Origin: Candidatus Neomicrothrix sp. UBA2517
GTDB taxonomy: Bacteria; Actinomycetota; Acidimicrobiia; Acidimicrobiales; UBA8592
Assembly: GCA_002341185.1 (NCBI GenBank)
Contig: DDNP01000011.1
Location: 1-60,816 of the forward strand
Length of the DNA stretch: 60,816 nucleotides
Reading direction: 5' to 3'
Shown: positions 35,302 through 43,322 of the stretch, piece by piece
Layout of the letters: every line of letters starts with the position of its first letter
Position numbering within the stretch: the stretch's first letter is position 1
Position numbers and translations under genes: made by a program
The notes under the pieces: generated by a model
What the model saw: the letters and a program-made list of their open reading frames with translations, nothing else
Told to the model about the DNA's origin: nothing
Databases searched by the model: none

Positions 35302-36627
35302 ATGGCCGGCTTAGAAACCACACCAGAAATGTTTGATCTCAGAATGTCAGAACAGGCACGCCCACTCTTTGACGCAGTAACAAAATTTATTACTGAAGAA
35401 GTAAACCCCCATACTCAAGAGTTTTTCAGACTAGGAGAAGGACGAGAAGACCGCTGGGGCTACGGTGAAGGGCAACTTGAACTCCTTGACTCGATTAAAG
35501 CAAAAGCGAAAGAACAAGGACTTTGGAACTTCTTCCTCCCTGATGCAGAAACAGGAGAAGGACTCAAAAACCTTGACTACGCATATATTGCAACAGAATT
35601 AGGAAAGAACCCGATAGCTTCTGAAAGTCTCAACTGTTCTGCACCAGACACTGGAAACATGGAAGTACTTGAGCGAGTCGGAACGCAAGCACAAAAAGAT
35701 CAATGGCTGACCCCACTACTCAACGGCGAAATCCGATCAGCCTATGCAATGACTGAACCCGATATTCCTTCATCTGATGCAAAGAACATTTCATGTAGCG
35801 CAGTTCTTGATGGTGATGAATGGGTCATTACAGGAGAGAAATTCTACATTTCTGGAGCTGGAGACCCAAGATGCAAAATTATGATTTGCATGGTTCAAAC
35901 AAATCCAGACGGGCCACCGCACAAGAGGCAATCCCAAATACTTGTTCCGATGGATAATCCTGGAGTTGAAATTGTCGGTCCGATGCACGTTTTTGGCAAA
36001 GATGATGCTCCTCATGGCCACATGCACCTTCGATTCGATGAATGCCGTGTCCCTAAAGACAACATTTTGCTTGGCGAAGGAAGAGGATTCGAAATTTCAC
36101 AAGTACGTTTAGGCCCAGGAAGAATTCATCACTGTATGCGCTCTATCGGCGCTGCAGAGAGAGCAATTGAACTCATGGTAAAACGTGGATTGACCCGAGA
36201 AGCATTTGGAAAGCCAATCGCAAGCCTTGGGAAAAACATTGAAGTTATTGCCAAGGCGAGGATAGAAATAGAATCTATGCGCCGCATGGTTCTTACTGCC
36301 GCAAAAGCTATGGACGAACTCGGCAATGAAGCTGCTCGAGTATGGGTCAGCGCTGTCAAAGCCATGGTACCTATCCGTGTCTGCCACATCATTGATGAAG
36401 CTATCCAATTCCACGGAGGAGCTGGAGTATCCCAATGGACACCACTAGCAGACATGTACACATCGCAAAGGACATTACGTCTAGCCGACGGCCCAGATGA
36501 AGTCCACTGGTTTGTAGTTGGAAGAGCAGAATTGCGAAGATGGGAAGAAGAAGGCGGAATAAAATATGATCCTAAAGTCGCCTACTACTCAGATGACGAT
36601 GACTCCGTGTTGACAGCAAGAATCTAA
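35302..36627 (+). CDS. Acyl-CoA dehydrogenase
   Basis: A 441-residue protein with a good GGAGG site. AYAMTEPDIPSSDAKN is the first family signature, VITGEKFYISGAG follows, and the C-terminal helical region holds the flavin contact (QFHGGAGVSQWTPLADMY, RTLRLADGPDEVHW). The length and ending resemble the ACAD10/11-like group that is often paired with a phosphotransferase. Exactly such a gene follows 30 bp later. It would introduce a double bond into an acyl-CoA. Confidence 0.9.
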   Translation: MAGLETTPEMFDLRMSEQARPLFDAVTKFITEEVNPHTQEFFRLGEGREDRWGYGEGQLELLDSIKAKAKEQGLWNFFLPDAETGEGLKNLDYAYIATELGKNPIASESLNCSAPDTGNMEVLERVGTQAQKDQWLTPLLNGEIRSAYAMTEPDIPSSDAKNISCSAVLDGDEWVITGEKFYISGAGDPRCKIMICMVQTNPDGPPHKRQSQILVPMDNPGVEIVGPMHVFGKDDAPHGHMHLRFDECRVPKDNILLGEGRGFEISQVRLGPGRIHHCMRSIGAAERAIELMVKRGLTREAFGKPIASLGKNIEVIAKARIEIESMRRMVLTAAKAMDELGNEAARVWVSAVKAMVPIRVCHIIDEAIQFHGGAGVSQWTPLADMYTSQRTLRLADGPDEVHWFVVGRAELRRWEEEGGIKYDPKVAYYSDDDDSVLTARI

Positions 36628-36657
36628 CAGTCTCGAATAGTAAATTAGGAGAAACTT

Positions 36658-37782
36658 GTGGACGATTCTTCAAACGCCCCAAAATTTTACATAGATAGAA
36701 GCCAATACGGTGAAGGGTTACTGCAATGGTTTACCGATGCTCACCCAAATCATTCAAACATTTCGGTAACTGATATCGATATCCCTGTAGCAACAGGCTT
36801 CTCAAACGAAACCGTTTTCTTCGGAATTTCATCAAATACTGACGATGGACCTCACAATGGGAGATACGTTGCGCGAATAGAACCTGAAGATGGTGGAATG
36901 TTTCCTATACAGACATCAGATTGTGAAACATCAGTCGCGTTGCAGCAACGTGTCATGAGTACTGTCAGCAATAACAGTGATGTCCCAATCCCAACCCTTG
37001 GAAAACTGATCACAAAGCCATACTTAGGTCTTCCATTTTTCGTTATGGCTCATGTTGACGGACGAATACCTTCTGATCGACCTCGATATACCGAAGAGGG
37101 TTTCGTTGTCGACGAAGCTACAGACCAACAACGAATACAGATGGTCCAAACAGGGTTAGAAGCAATGGCAGGCATTCACCAAATTGATTGGGAGAAAGCA
37201 GATTTGCACTGGTTGAACCCTTGTAATGGTGTCCCAACGCAAGAAAAACAAATAGAAATCTACCGAAACTATGTCAAAAAAGAGTTAGCTGGAAGAGAAC
37301 ATCCAGTCATGGACTACGCGCTTGACTGGCTAGCTGACAACAACCCGAATGATGAACGCATAGGGTTGAGTTGGGGCGATGCCCGATTAGGAAACATCAT
37401 TTGGGACAACTACACGCCAGCTGCAGTCGTTGATTGGGAAGCATGTTCGCTATGTCCCACAGAAGCGGACTTAGGCTGGTGGCTGATGTTTGACAGAATG
37501 TCATTCGACGATGTTGAGGTAGAAAGAATGTCAGGTTATCCAACCCGAGAAGAACAGGCATCATATTACGAACAAGTCTCCGGAAAAGAAGTACGAAACC
37601 CGCATTACTGGGAAGTGTTCGCAATCATGCGATTTTGCGCTATCTTTATCCGTCTCGGTGACCGGCTCACGAATTCAGGACTCCTACCTGAAGAAATGAA
37701 CCCAGCAGTTGGCAATATGGTGACTAGATCTCTTGCTAATATTCTAGAAATAGATAACCCAACACCGAGCCTCATCGGATAA
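36658..37782 (+). CDS. Aminoglycoside-phosphotransferase-fold kinase paired with acyl-CoA dehydrogenase
   Basis: A 374-residue protein beginning at GTG with AGGAG upstream. The catalytic loop is GLSWGDARLGNIIWD (Asp and Asn of the kinase fold) and the Mg-binding DWE occurs in AAVVDWEACSLCPTEADLGWW. It has the APH/ACAD10 N-terminal kinase pattern. In ACAD10/11 the kinase phosphorylates a 4-hydroxyacyl-CoA so that the dehydrogenase domain can eliminate phosphate, so the pair may break down 4-hydroxy acids. That role is inferred from the pairing. Confidence 0.82.
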   Translation: MDDSSNAPKFYIDRSQYGEGLLQWFTDAHPNHSNISVTDIDIPVATGFSNETVFFGISSNTDDGPHNGRYVARIEPEDGGMFPIQTSDCETSVALQQRVMSTVSNNSDVPIPTLGKLITKPYLGLPFFVMAHVDGRIPSDRPRYTEEGFVVDEATDQQRIQMVQTGLEAMAGIHQIDWEKADLHWLNPCNGVPTQEKQIEIYRNYVKKELAGREHPVMDYALDWLADNNPNDERIGLSWGDARLGNIIWDNYTPAAVVDWEACSLCPTEADLGWWLMFDRMSFDDVEVERMSGYPTREEQASYYEQVSGKEVRNPHYWEVFAIMRFCAIFIRLGDRLTNSGLLPEEMNPAVGNMVTRSLANILEIDNPTPSLIG

Positions 37783-37784
37783 TA

Positions 37785-38564
37785 CTAATTATTGCGAGCT
37801 CTCATCCCGCCATCAACCGGTATAGCTGTTCCAGTGATATAGGACGCTGACGGTAGAACCAACGAAAGTGTAATGTGGGCTACCTCTTCAGGATCACCAT
37901 AACGTTTTAAAGCTGTCCGCCGGCGAGCAAATTTCTCTTTCGCATCATCTGGAATTAATTCAGTCATCCCAGTATGGATAGGGCCTGGACAGATGGCATT
38001 AACGGTGATACCCATTGGCCCTAATTCCACAGCTAAAGATTTCGTAAGACCAACAACACCATGTTTGGACGCTGTGTAAGGACTAGTCCCCGCTGACCCA
38101 CCAAGCCCCTCCGTACTGGCAATATTAACAATGCGACCATCACCATTTCTCTGCAAATCTGACAGGCAACTCCGTATCAGTCGCATTTGAGCATCTAAAT
38201 TAACTGAAAATGTTGCTTTCCAAACATCTTCAAAGAGTTCATTATCAATATTTCCTCCGAGACTAACTCCGGCATTATTAACAAGAATATCTATGGAGCC
38301 TAATTCCTCGCGTACACAGGAAACAAGGTCATCAATTGTTGAACCATCCTCTAAATCAATAACATAACCAGACGCAAACCCACCAGCATCACGAATCTCT
38401 TTTACAACTCGATCAACTCCTTCCGAGTTAATATCGCACACAGCGATAACAGCTCCTTCATCACTTAAAAGGTGAGCAGTTGCGCGACCCATCCCACTCG
38501 CCGCACCCGTCACAATAGCTACTCGTCCGCTAATCGACCTGCTTAATTTCCCTAAAGACCCCAC
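37785..38564 (-). CDS. Short-chain dehydrogenase/reductase
   Basis: A 259-residue SDR starting at GTG. TGAASGMGRAT binds cofactor with Asp in CDINSEG after strand 2 (NAD preference), NNAGVSLGG, catalytic IASTEGLGGSAGTSPYTASKHG. It fits beta-ketoacyl reductase or secondary alcohol dehydrogenase families. It converges with the kinase gene with 2 bp between their stops. Confidence 0.87.
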   Translation of the reverse strand: MGSLGKLSRSISGRVAIVTGAASGMGRATAHLLSDEGAVIAVCDINSEGVDRVVKEIRDAGGFASGYVIDLEDGSTIDDLVSCVREELGSIDILVNNAGVSLGGNIDNELFEDVWKATFSVNLDAQMRLIRSCLSDLQRNGDGRIVNIASTEGLGGSAGTSPYTASKHGVVGLTKSLAVELGPMGITVNAICPGPIHTGMTELIPDDAKEKFARRRTALKRYGDPEEVAHITLSLVLPSASYITGTAIPVDGGMRARNN

Positions 38565-38668
38565 AGGAAGACTTTACATCACCTATGAAGCGAAACTTCA
38601 AGAGCAATCCACGAATTTAACAAACGGCGGGTACCGTTGCCACAAGCCAACTAACTATTGGAAAAAAA

Positions 38669-40075
38669 ATGGATGAAGTAAATGACATAATTCCGCGAAG
38701 CTCATGGCTGACTCTTGCTGTAACGTCCATCGCCGCATTCATGATCGCTATTGAAACATCAATAATTTCTTTAGCTCTACCGCAATTACGAAACGGATTT
38801 CCTGATGCAACGGAAAGCAAACTGTCATGGATAGTCAACGCCTATACCATTGGAGTAGCGTCGTTACTGCTTGTATCTGGATGGTTAGCTGACCGGTACG
38901 GAAGAAAAAAGTTATTCTTCTGGGGTTTGTTTGTATTTCTTGTTGCATCGTGCGCAGCTGGACTTGCACCCTCCGCTAATTTCCTTATTGCAGCGCGAGT
39001 AGTGCAAGCCATCGGCGGTGCGATGCAATACCCTGCGGGTCTCGCACTACTCCTCGCAGCATTCCCTCCATCAAAAATTCAAACAGCTATTGGAACATGG
39101 GGTGCAATGGGGGGGCTAGCCGCAGCGTTAGGACCTTCACTAGGAGCGCTTTTAGTTGATGCTTTCGGTTGGCAAGCAGTGTTCTTCATTAATGTTCCAG
39201 TTGCAGCACTCGTCATTATTTTCGGGCCACGATGGGTCCCTGAAAGTGTAAGTGACTCGATTCCTGAAAAAGTAGACCTCATTAGTGTGCCTCTCGCTTC
39301 ACTGGGTGTTGGAATCGCAATACTAGCTATCACGCAAGGAGATACATGGGGTTGGTCTTCACTAAACTTTATTCTGTCGTTCATAATTGCATTCCTCCTA
39401 GTCACTGCTTTCATTATTCGTTCACAAAGACATTCAGCGCCACTGTTTGACTTGGGACTTTTTAAACTCAAAACATTTTCAGTAGGAATGATCGGGACAG
39501 TGTTCTTTATGGTCGCGTTCTTTTCATGGCTAATATCATTACCTACATTTATTCAGAGCGTTTGGGGATGGTCAGTCTTAAAAACTGGGTTTGCCATCGC
39601 ACCGGCCCCATTATTAACAGCATTTGTTTCACCACCAGCTGGCCGAGTTGCCGAACGAATCGGAAATGGCCCAATACTCACAGTGGGCGGAATTCTTGGA
39701 GCCACAGGGTTAGCCCTCCATCTAGCTTTTACGGGAGCGCAACCAGATTATTTCAAAGGTATTCTAATTCCAGGCATCCTTATCGGTTTCGCTGCTGGTT
39801 TCGGATTTGCACAACTCATTGGAGCAGCTATGCGCAATGTTCCAAGGGACCAATTCGGGATGGCTGGAGCAGGTCGAACGACTATCTTCCAATTGGCCCT
39901 TGCATTAGGTGTTGCCCTCGCATTCACCATCATTGGAAGGCCTGACACTCCACAGGCCGCACTTAATGGGCTTCAATTTACATGGATGCTAGGAATAGGG
40001 TGTTTCATAGCGCAGGCCCTTCTCTTTGCTTTTTTCGGTGGGTCAGATAAAACACAGCACGCCAAGTCACGCTAA
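38669..40075 (+). CDS. MFS transporter, DHA2 (EmrB/QacA) type
   Basis: A 468-residue protein with 14 predicted helices. IETSIISLALPQL resembles the DHA2 motif D1, and GWLADRYGRKKLFFWG is MFS motif A. It would export drugs or metabolites by proton antiport. A VOC gene begins 9 bp after its stop and may be in the same transcript. Confidence 0.88.
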   Translation: MDEVNDIIPRSSWLTLAVTSIAAFMIAIETSIISLALPQLRNGFPDATESKLSWIVNAYTIGVASLLLVSGWLADRYGRKKLFFWGLFVFLVASCAAGLAPSANFLIAARVVQAIGGAMQYPAGLALLLAAFPPSKIQTAIGTWGAMGGLAAALGPSLGALLVDAFGWQAVFFINVPVAALVIIFGPRWVPESVSDSIPEKVDLISVPLASLGVGIAILAITQGDTWGWSSLNFILSFIIAFLLVTAFIIRSQRHSAPLFDLGLFKLKTFSVGMIGTVFFMVAFFSWLISLPTFIQSVWGWSVLKTGFAIAPAPLLTAFVSPPAGRVAERIGNGPILTVGGILGATGLALHLAFTGAQPDYFKGILIPGILIGFAAGFGFAQLIGAAMRNVPRDQFGMAGAGRTTIFQLALALGVALAFTIIGRPDTPQAALNGLQFTWMLGIGCFIAQALLFAFFGGSDKTQHAKSR

Positions 40076-40084
40076 GTTAGCCAA

Positions 40085-40534
40085 ATGAAACAAAAAGGCA
40101 TTAACCGAATAGTCATCGGTGTTTGGGATTTTGAAAAAGGCAAAGAATACTTAGCGAAACTATTGGGAGCAGAATTTGCTCCCGAGAATACCGACGGCGA
40201 AGCAGCAGCATTTGGAGTCCGCGTTGCTATGGCATGGGAATCAGGTATTGAACTCATCTCTCCAATTCCTGGTATAGAAAGCCCCATACAAAAAGAGATG
40301 GAAGCCAATGGTGAAGGAATTAAAGGAATCGTTTTCGCAGTGGACGATGCTGATCACGCTATGGCCCAAGGCAACGAGTTAGGGCTCTCTTCACTTTATG
40401 ATCTCAACTACGACCAGAAACAAATAGATGCAAAATGTCAAGGTCGCTTCAGTACATATAAAGAGCATTTTATCTCTGCATCAAATCCATTAAATACCAC
40501 TGTTCTTCTTGGCGAATTCGTAGAAAAAATCTAA
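40085..40534 (+). CDS. VOC family protein
   Basis: A 149-residue protein with a glyoxalase-like N-terminal strand (INRIVIGVWDFEKGKEYLAKLLGAEF) and GIKGIVFAVDDADHAMAQG in the second half. Metal ligands are poorly conserved, so it may bind without catalysing. It lies behind the MFS gene. Substrate unknown. Confidence 0.72.
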   Translation: MKQKGINRIVIGVWDFEKGKEYLAKLLGAEFAPENTDGEAAAFGVRVAMAWESGIELISPIPGIESPIQKEMEANGEGIKGIVFAVDDADHAMAQGNELGLSSLYDLNYDQKQIDAKCQGRFSTYKEHFISASNPLNTTVLLGEFVEKI

Positions 40535-40537
40535 AAC

Positions 40538-40576
40538 AGTACTTTGGCTTGACGATTCATGGGTCAGTACTAGGCT
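40538..40576 (+). promoter_or_regulatory. Candidate promoter with direct repeats before the substrate-binding protein
   Basis: TTGACG (40549-40554), a 16-bp spacer and TAGGCT (40571-40576) resemble a promoter about 80 bp before the start. The heptamer CAGTACT occurs on both sides (40538-40544 and 40565-40571), 27 bp apart, as might be expected for a regulator bound on one face of the helix. Confidence 0.4.
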
Positions 40577-40658
40577 AAAACCAAACGCAGCTATGCGAAA
40601 ATACCAAACTAAGCCGTTTGCCCTAATTGGCAAACAGTTTTCATTTGCGGGAGGGAAA

Positions 40659-42230
40659 ATGAAAAAACAATTATTTAAGCTTGTAGCAATATTTTTGAGC
40701 TTTGTCATGATCATGGCCAGTTGTGGCGGAAGTGATGATGATGCAAGTAGCAGTAACGATTCAAGCAGTCAGGAAAGTAGTAGTGAAGCTAGCAGCAGCG
40801 AGGCAAGTAGTAGTGAAGCTAGCAGCAGCGAGGCAAGCAGCAATGCTGAAGAAGAAGCCCCAGCTGAGGAAGATGCACCAGAGCCTGAACCAGAGCCTGT
40901 TGAAGAACGCACAGCATCAGATATCGGCATAACTGAAGACACCATAAAAATTGGTGTAATAGTTTCAGACCTTCAAGGGCTAATAGACATCGGTTATCCG
41001 CTTCCTGCAGCACTTGATACTGACCACCTATCTGAACGTTTCACAAAATATTTTGATGAGTGGAACGCTGCAGGTGGCATCAACGGACGAATGGTCGAAG
41101 GGGTACAAATCACTTGGGACCCTCTAAGCCCAGCAACGATGGAACAATCCTGTACAGAAGCAGTCCTTGACGAGGGCGTATTTATGGCTATCAATGCATC
41201 TGGTTTCAGCCAAGCATTTATTCCATGTTTCACTGAAGATAATGACACGACCTTCTTCTATGGTGAAGTCGCATCACAAGAAATGATTGACGCAGCACCA
41301 AATCGTCTGTTCTCTCTGAACCCTCCATCTGAAGTTGCTGGAGGAGTAGGAGCACAGCTGATAGTGGATCAGGGCCTGATTCCAGCTGGTTCTAAAGTAG
41401 GTATCTTAGACTCAACGAATCCTCCAATCGCAGCAGCTGGAGAGGCCGCAGTATCCATTCTTGAGGAAGCTGGATATTCAACAACTACGATCACAGTCAA
41501 CACGCTCAGCGGTGACAACGCTGCAGCTAATGCTGAAGGCGCAGCTGCAGTTGCACAGTTCTCTGCAGAAGGTGTAGATCATGTCTTTGTTATCCTTCCA
41601 TTTATTTATGCTTCCGGATTCTGGGGTGAAGTAGGAGCATTAAGTCCTTCGTGGGATCGAACAATTCTTGACTCAGCATCTTCGAATTGCACACCATTTG
41701 GAGCCAGCCGAACTGATCCAGCAGCAGAAGGAGCTATCTGTGTTACGTCATATGACTCATATGCAAGCCCGGACGGTGGTGTAGGAGATGATGATGCATT
41801 TGAAGCACAATGCCGTGAAGAATGGATTGCCCATTTCCCTATCTTCGATGGAAAGAGCGACAAAGGAGCTCCTTCTGGTGAAGTTGGGCTTGAAACAGCA
41901 GATGGAGAGCTACTTAACTCAGATTATGCACCTGGTGAATGCACCATGCAGTATCTGATTAAAGAAGCCCTAGAAAATGCTGGAGTAAATCCAACGAGGG
42001 ATTCATTTGCGGATGCAATGCGAGGGCTTTCAGGTCCTCAAGCCTTTAGGTCTAATGGCGAAGGTGCCTTTGGGCCAGGAAAGAACTATTTCTCAACACA
42101 AATGCAAGCAGTGACATTCACGCTCGCTAGTAGAAGCACAGCAAAAGGAGCGGATGGCACATTTAACGGATGCCCAGCCCCTGTGAACTGTTGGGTTCCT
42201 GTGACTGGAGAATGGTTTAAATTCAACTAA
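40659..42230 (+). CDS. Branched-chain-type ABC transporter substrate-binding lipoprotein
   Basis: Start at ATG 40659, which follows GGGAGGG; the frame is open to 40593 but the signal peptide begins here. The 523-residue product has lipobox MASC (Cys22), a low-complexity Ser/Ala/Glu/Pro linker of about 60 residues, and a type I periplasmic-binding fold (IKIGVIVSDLQG, NAAGGINGRMVEGV, STNPPIAAAGEAAVSILEEAGY). It is a LivJ/UrtA-like receptor for amino acids, amides or aromatic acids. The only Liv-type permeases and ATPases in the window are the fused genes at 43.3-48.4 kb on the other strand. The operon ends at a strong terminator. Confidence 0.85.
   Translation: MKKQLFKLVAIFLSFVMIMASCGGSDDDASSSNDSSSQESSSEASSSEASSSEASSSEASSNAEEEAPAEEDAPEPEPEPVEERTASDIGITEDTIKIGVIVSDLQGLIDIGYPLPAALDTDHLSERFTKYFDEWNAAGGINGRMVEGVQITWDPLSPATMEQSCTEAVLDEGVFMAINASGFSQAFIPCFTEDNDTTFFYGEVASQEMIDAAPNRLFSLNPPSEVAGGVGAQLIVDQGLIPAGSKVGILDSTNPPIAAAGEAAVSILEEAGYSTTTITVNTLSGDNAAANAEGAAAVAQFSAEGVDHVFVILPFIYASGFWGEVGALSPSWDRTILDSASSNCTPFGASRTDPAAEGAICVTSYDSYASPDGGVGDDDAFEAQCREEWIAHFPIFDGKSDKGAPSGEVGLETADGELLNSDYAPGECTMQYLIKEALENAGVNPTRDSFADAMRGLSGPQAFRSNGEGAFGPGKNYFSTQMQAVTFTLASRSTAKGADGTFNGCPAPVNCWVPVTGEWFKFN
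40785..40844. repeat. Two tandem 30-bp repeats in the lipoprotein linker
   Basis: Units at 40785-40814 and 40815-40844 share GAAGCTAGCAGCAGCGAGGC and encode repeated Ser-Ser-Ser-Glu-Ala. They lie in the flexible linker between the lipidated Cys and the binding domain, where length can vary without harm. Confidence 0.75.
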
Positions 42231-42248
42231 AAATTTAAAAATATAAAT

Positions 42249-42280
42249 AATGGGGGGGTAGCTAAAGCTACCCCCCCATT
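42249..42280 (+). terminator. Intrinsic terminator after the substrate-binding protein
   Basis: A perfect 14-bp stem, AATGGGGGGGTAGC with GCTACCCCCCCATT, closes a TAAA loop and is followed by TTCTATTT. It begins 18 nt after the stop codon and ends just before the ribosome-binding site of the nitroreductase gene. Confidence 0.9.
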
Positions 42281-42297
42281 TTCTATTTGGAGGAGAG

Positions 42298-42948
42298 ATG
42301 AAAGTTTCACAAGCAGTTAAGCAAAGAAAATCTATACGCGGATTTTTACCTACTCCCGTTGAGGACAAGGTACTTTCCTCATTACTTGAAACCGCTGCGA
42401 GAGCTCCATCTGGTGGCAATGTCCAACCGTGGAGGGTGTATGTCATTAACAATTCACGTATGGATGATTTTAAAGCACAACTAACTGACTTTTCGTTAAG
42501 CGAATCGGAATACCCCATTTACCCTCCAAAACTTGAAGAACCTTATCGAACAAATCGTTTCGAACTCGGTGAAGAAATGTATGCGCTGCTAGGAATACCC
42601 AGAGAAGATAAGGCTGCAAGATTCGCAAATATGTCAAAGAACTATGATTTCTTCGGAGCACCGGCAGCATTCTTTTGCTTTATTGATAGAAATATGGGCG
42701 AAGCTCAGTGGTCAGACCTCGGAATGTTCCTTCAAACATTTATGCTATTAGCTGAAGAAGCTGGTTTAGGTACGTGCGCACAGGAAGCTTGGGCTATGCA
42801 TCATCAAGCTGTATCGAAGTTCGTTTCAGCACCAGAAAATGAGATGCTCTTCTGCGGCATGTCAGTAGGTTACCCCGACTGGGACCAACCAGTAAATTCC
42901 CTTCAATCCAAACGAATGCCACTCCATCAATGGTGCACTTGGGTATAG
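42298..42948 (+). CDS. Nitroreductase-family flavoprotein
   Basis: A 216-residue protein. The N-terminal VKQRKSIRGFLPTPVE and AARAPSGGNVQPWRVYVI are the FMN-binding signatures, and the end FCGMSVGYPDWDQPVNSLQSKR matches family members. FMN enzymes of this kind reduce nitro groups, quinones or enones with NAD(P)H. A GGAGG site precedes the ATG. Confidence 0.88.
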   Translation: MKVSQAVKQRKSIRGFLPTPVEDKVLSSLLETAARAPSGGNVQPWRVYVINNSRMDDFKAQLTDFSLSESEYPIYPPKLEEPYRTNRFELGEEMYALLGIPREDKAARFANMSKNYDFFGAPAAFFCFIDRNMGEAQWSDLGMFLQTFMLLAEEAGLGTCAQEAWAMHHQAVSKFVSAPENEMLFCGMSVGYPDWDQPVNSLQSKRMPLHQWCTWV

Positions 42949-43322
42949 AACTTAAAGAGAAAATTATTAAAAGCCAATGCACCAATTTACCTCTCCGGCA
43001 ATGATGGAAGCTGTAGAACACAAGCACAGTACCGAACCGACTTAAACGTAATTCTCTTTTCTGAGAACATCTTTGAAGAAGGGAGGTGGAATGCTTAATC
43101 CAGAAAAAGTCGATGAACTGATAGTTTCTTACGGCCAAAAGTGGTCAACAAAAGAAGAACTTGAAGCTTTATGCAAAGCAGAGGGTGTGACAGGCTGGTT
43201 CATGTTATTTAACACAGTTGCGTAACGAGTAGGTCTGGTAGATAATCAATCCTTCATCGCCTAAACGCAGCATCATTACACTGAAATATTGCCACGTAGC
43301 ATCGTCGGCTTCCATCTATGAG
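42949..43322. other. Gene-poor gap of about 370 bp
   Basis: Between the nitroreductase and the converging Liv fusion gene. It holds one small ORF with a good ribosome-binding site (next entry) and a 22-codon ORF at 42980-43048 without one. I see no tRNA, strong terminator or repeat here. Confidence 0.6.
43091..43225 (+). CDS. Small hypothetical protein (44 residues)
   Basis: An ATG at 43091 with GGGAGGTGG a few bases upstream opens 44 codons. The peptide has an acidic-helical first half (PEKVDELIVSYGQKWSTKEEL), one Cys, and a hydrophobic end (GVTGWFMLFNTVA). The site quality makes expression plausible. It may also be the remnant of a longer gene. I do not recognise it. Confidence 0.45.
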   Translation: MLNPEKVDELIVSYGQKWSTKEELEALCKAEGVTGWFMLFNTVA

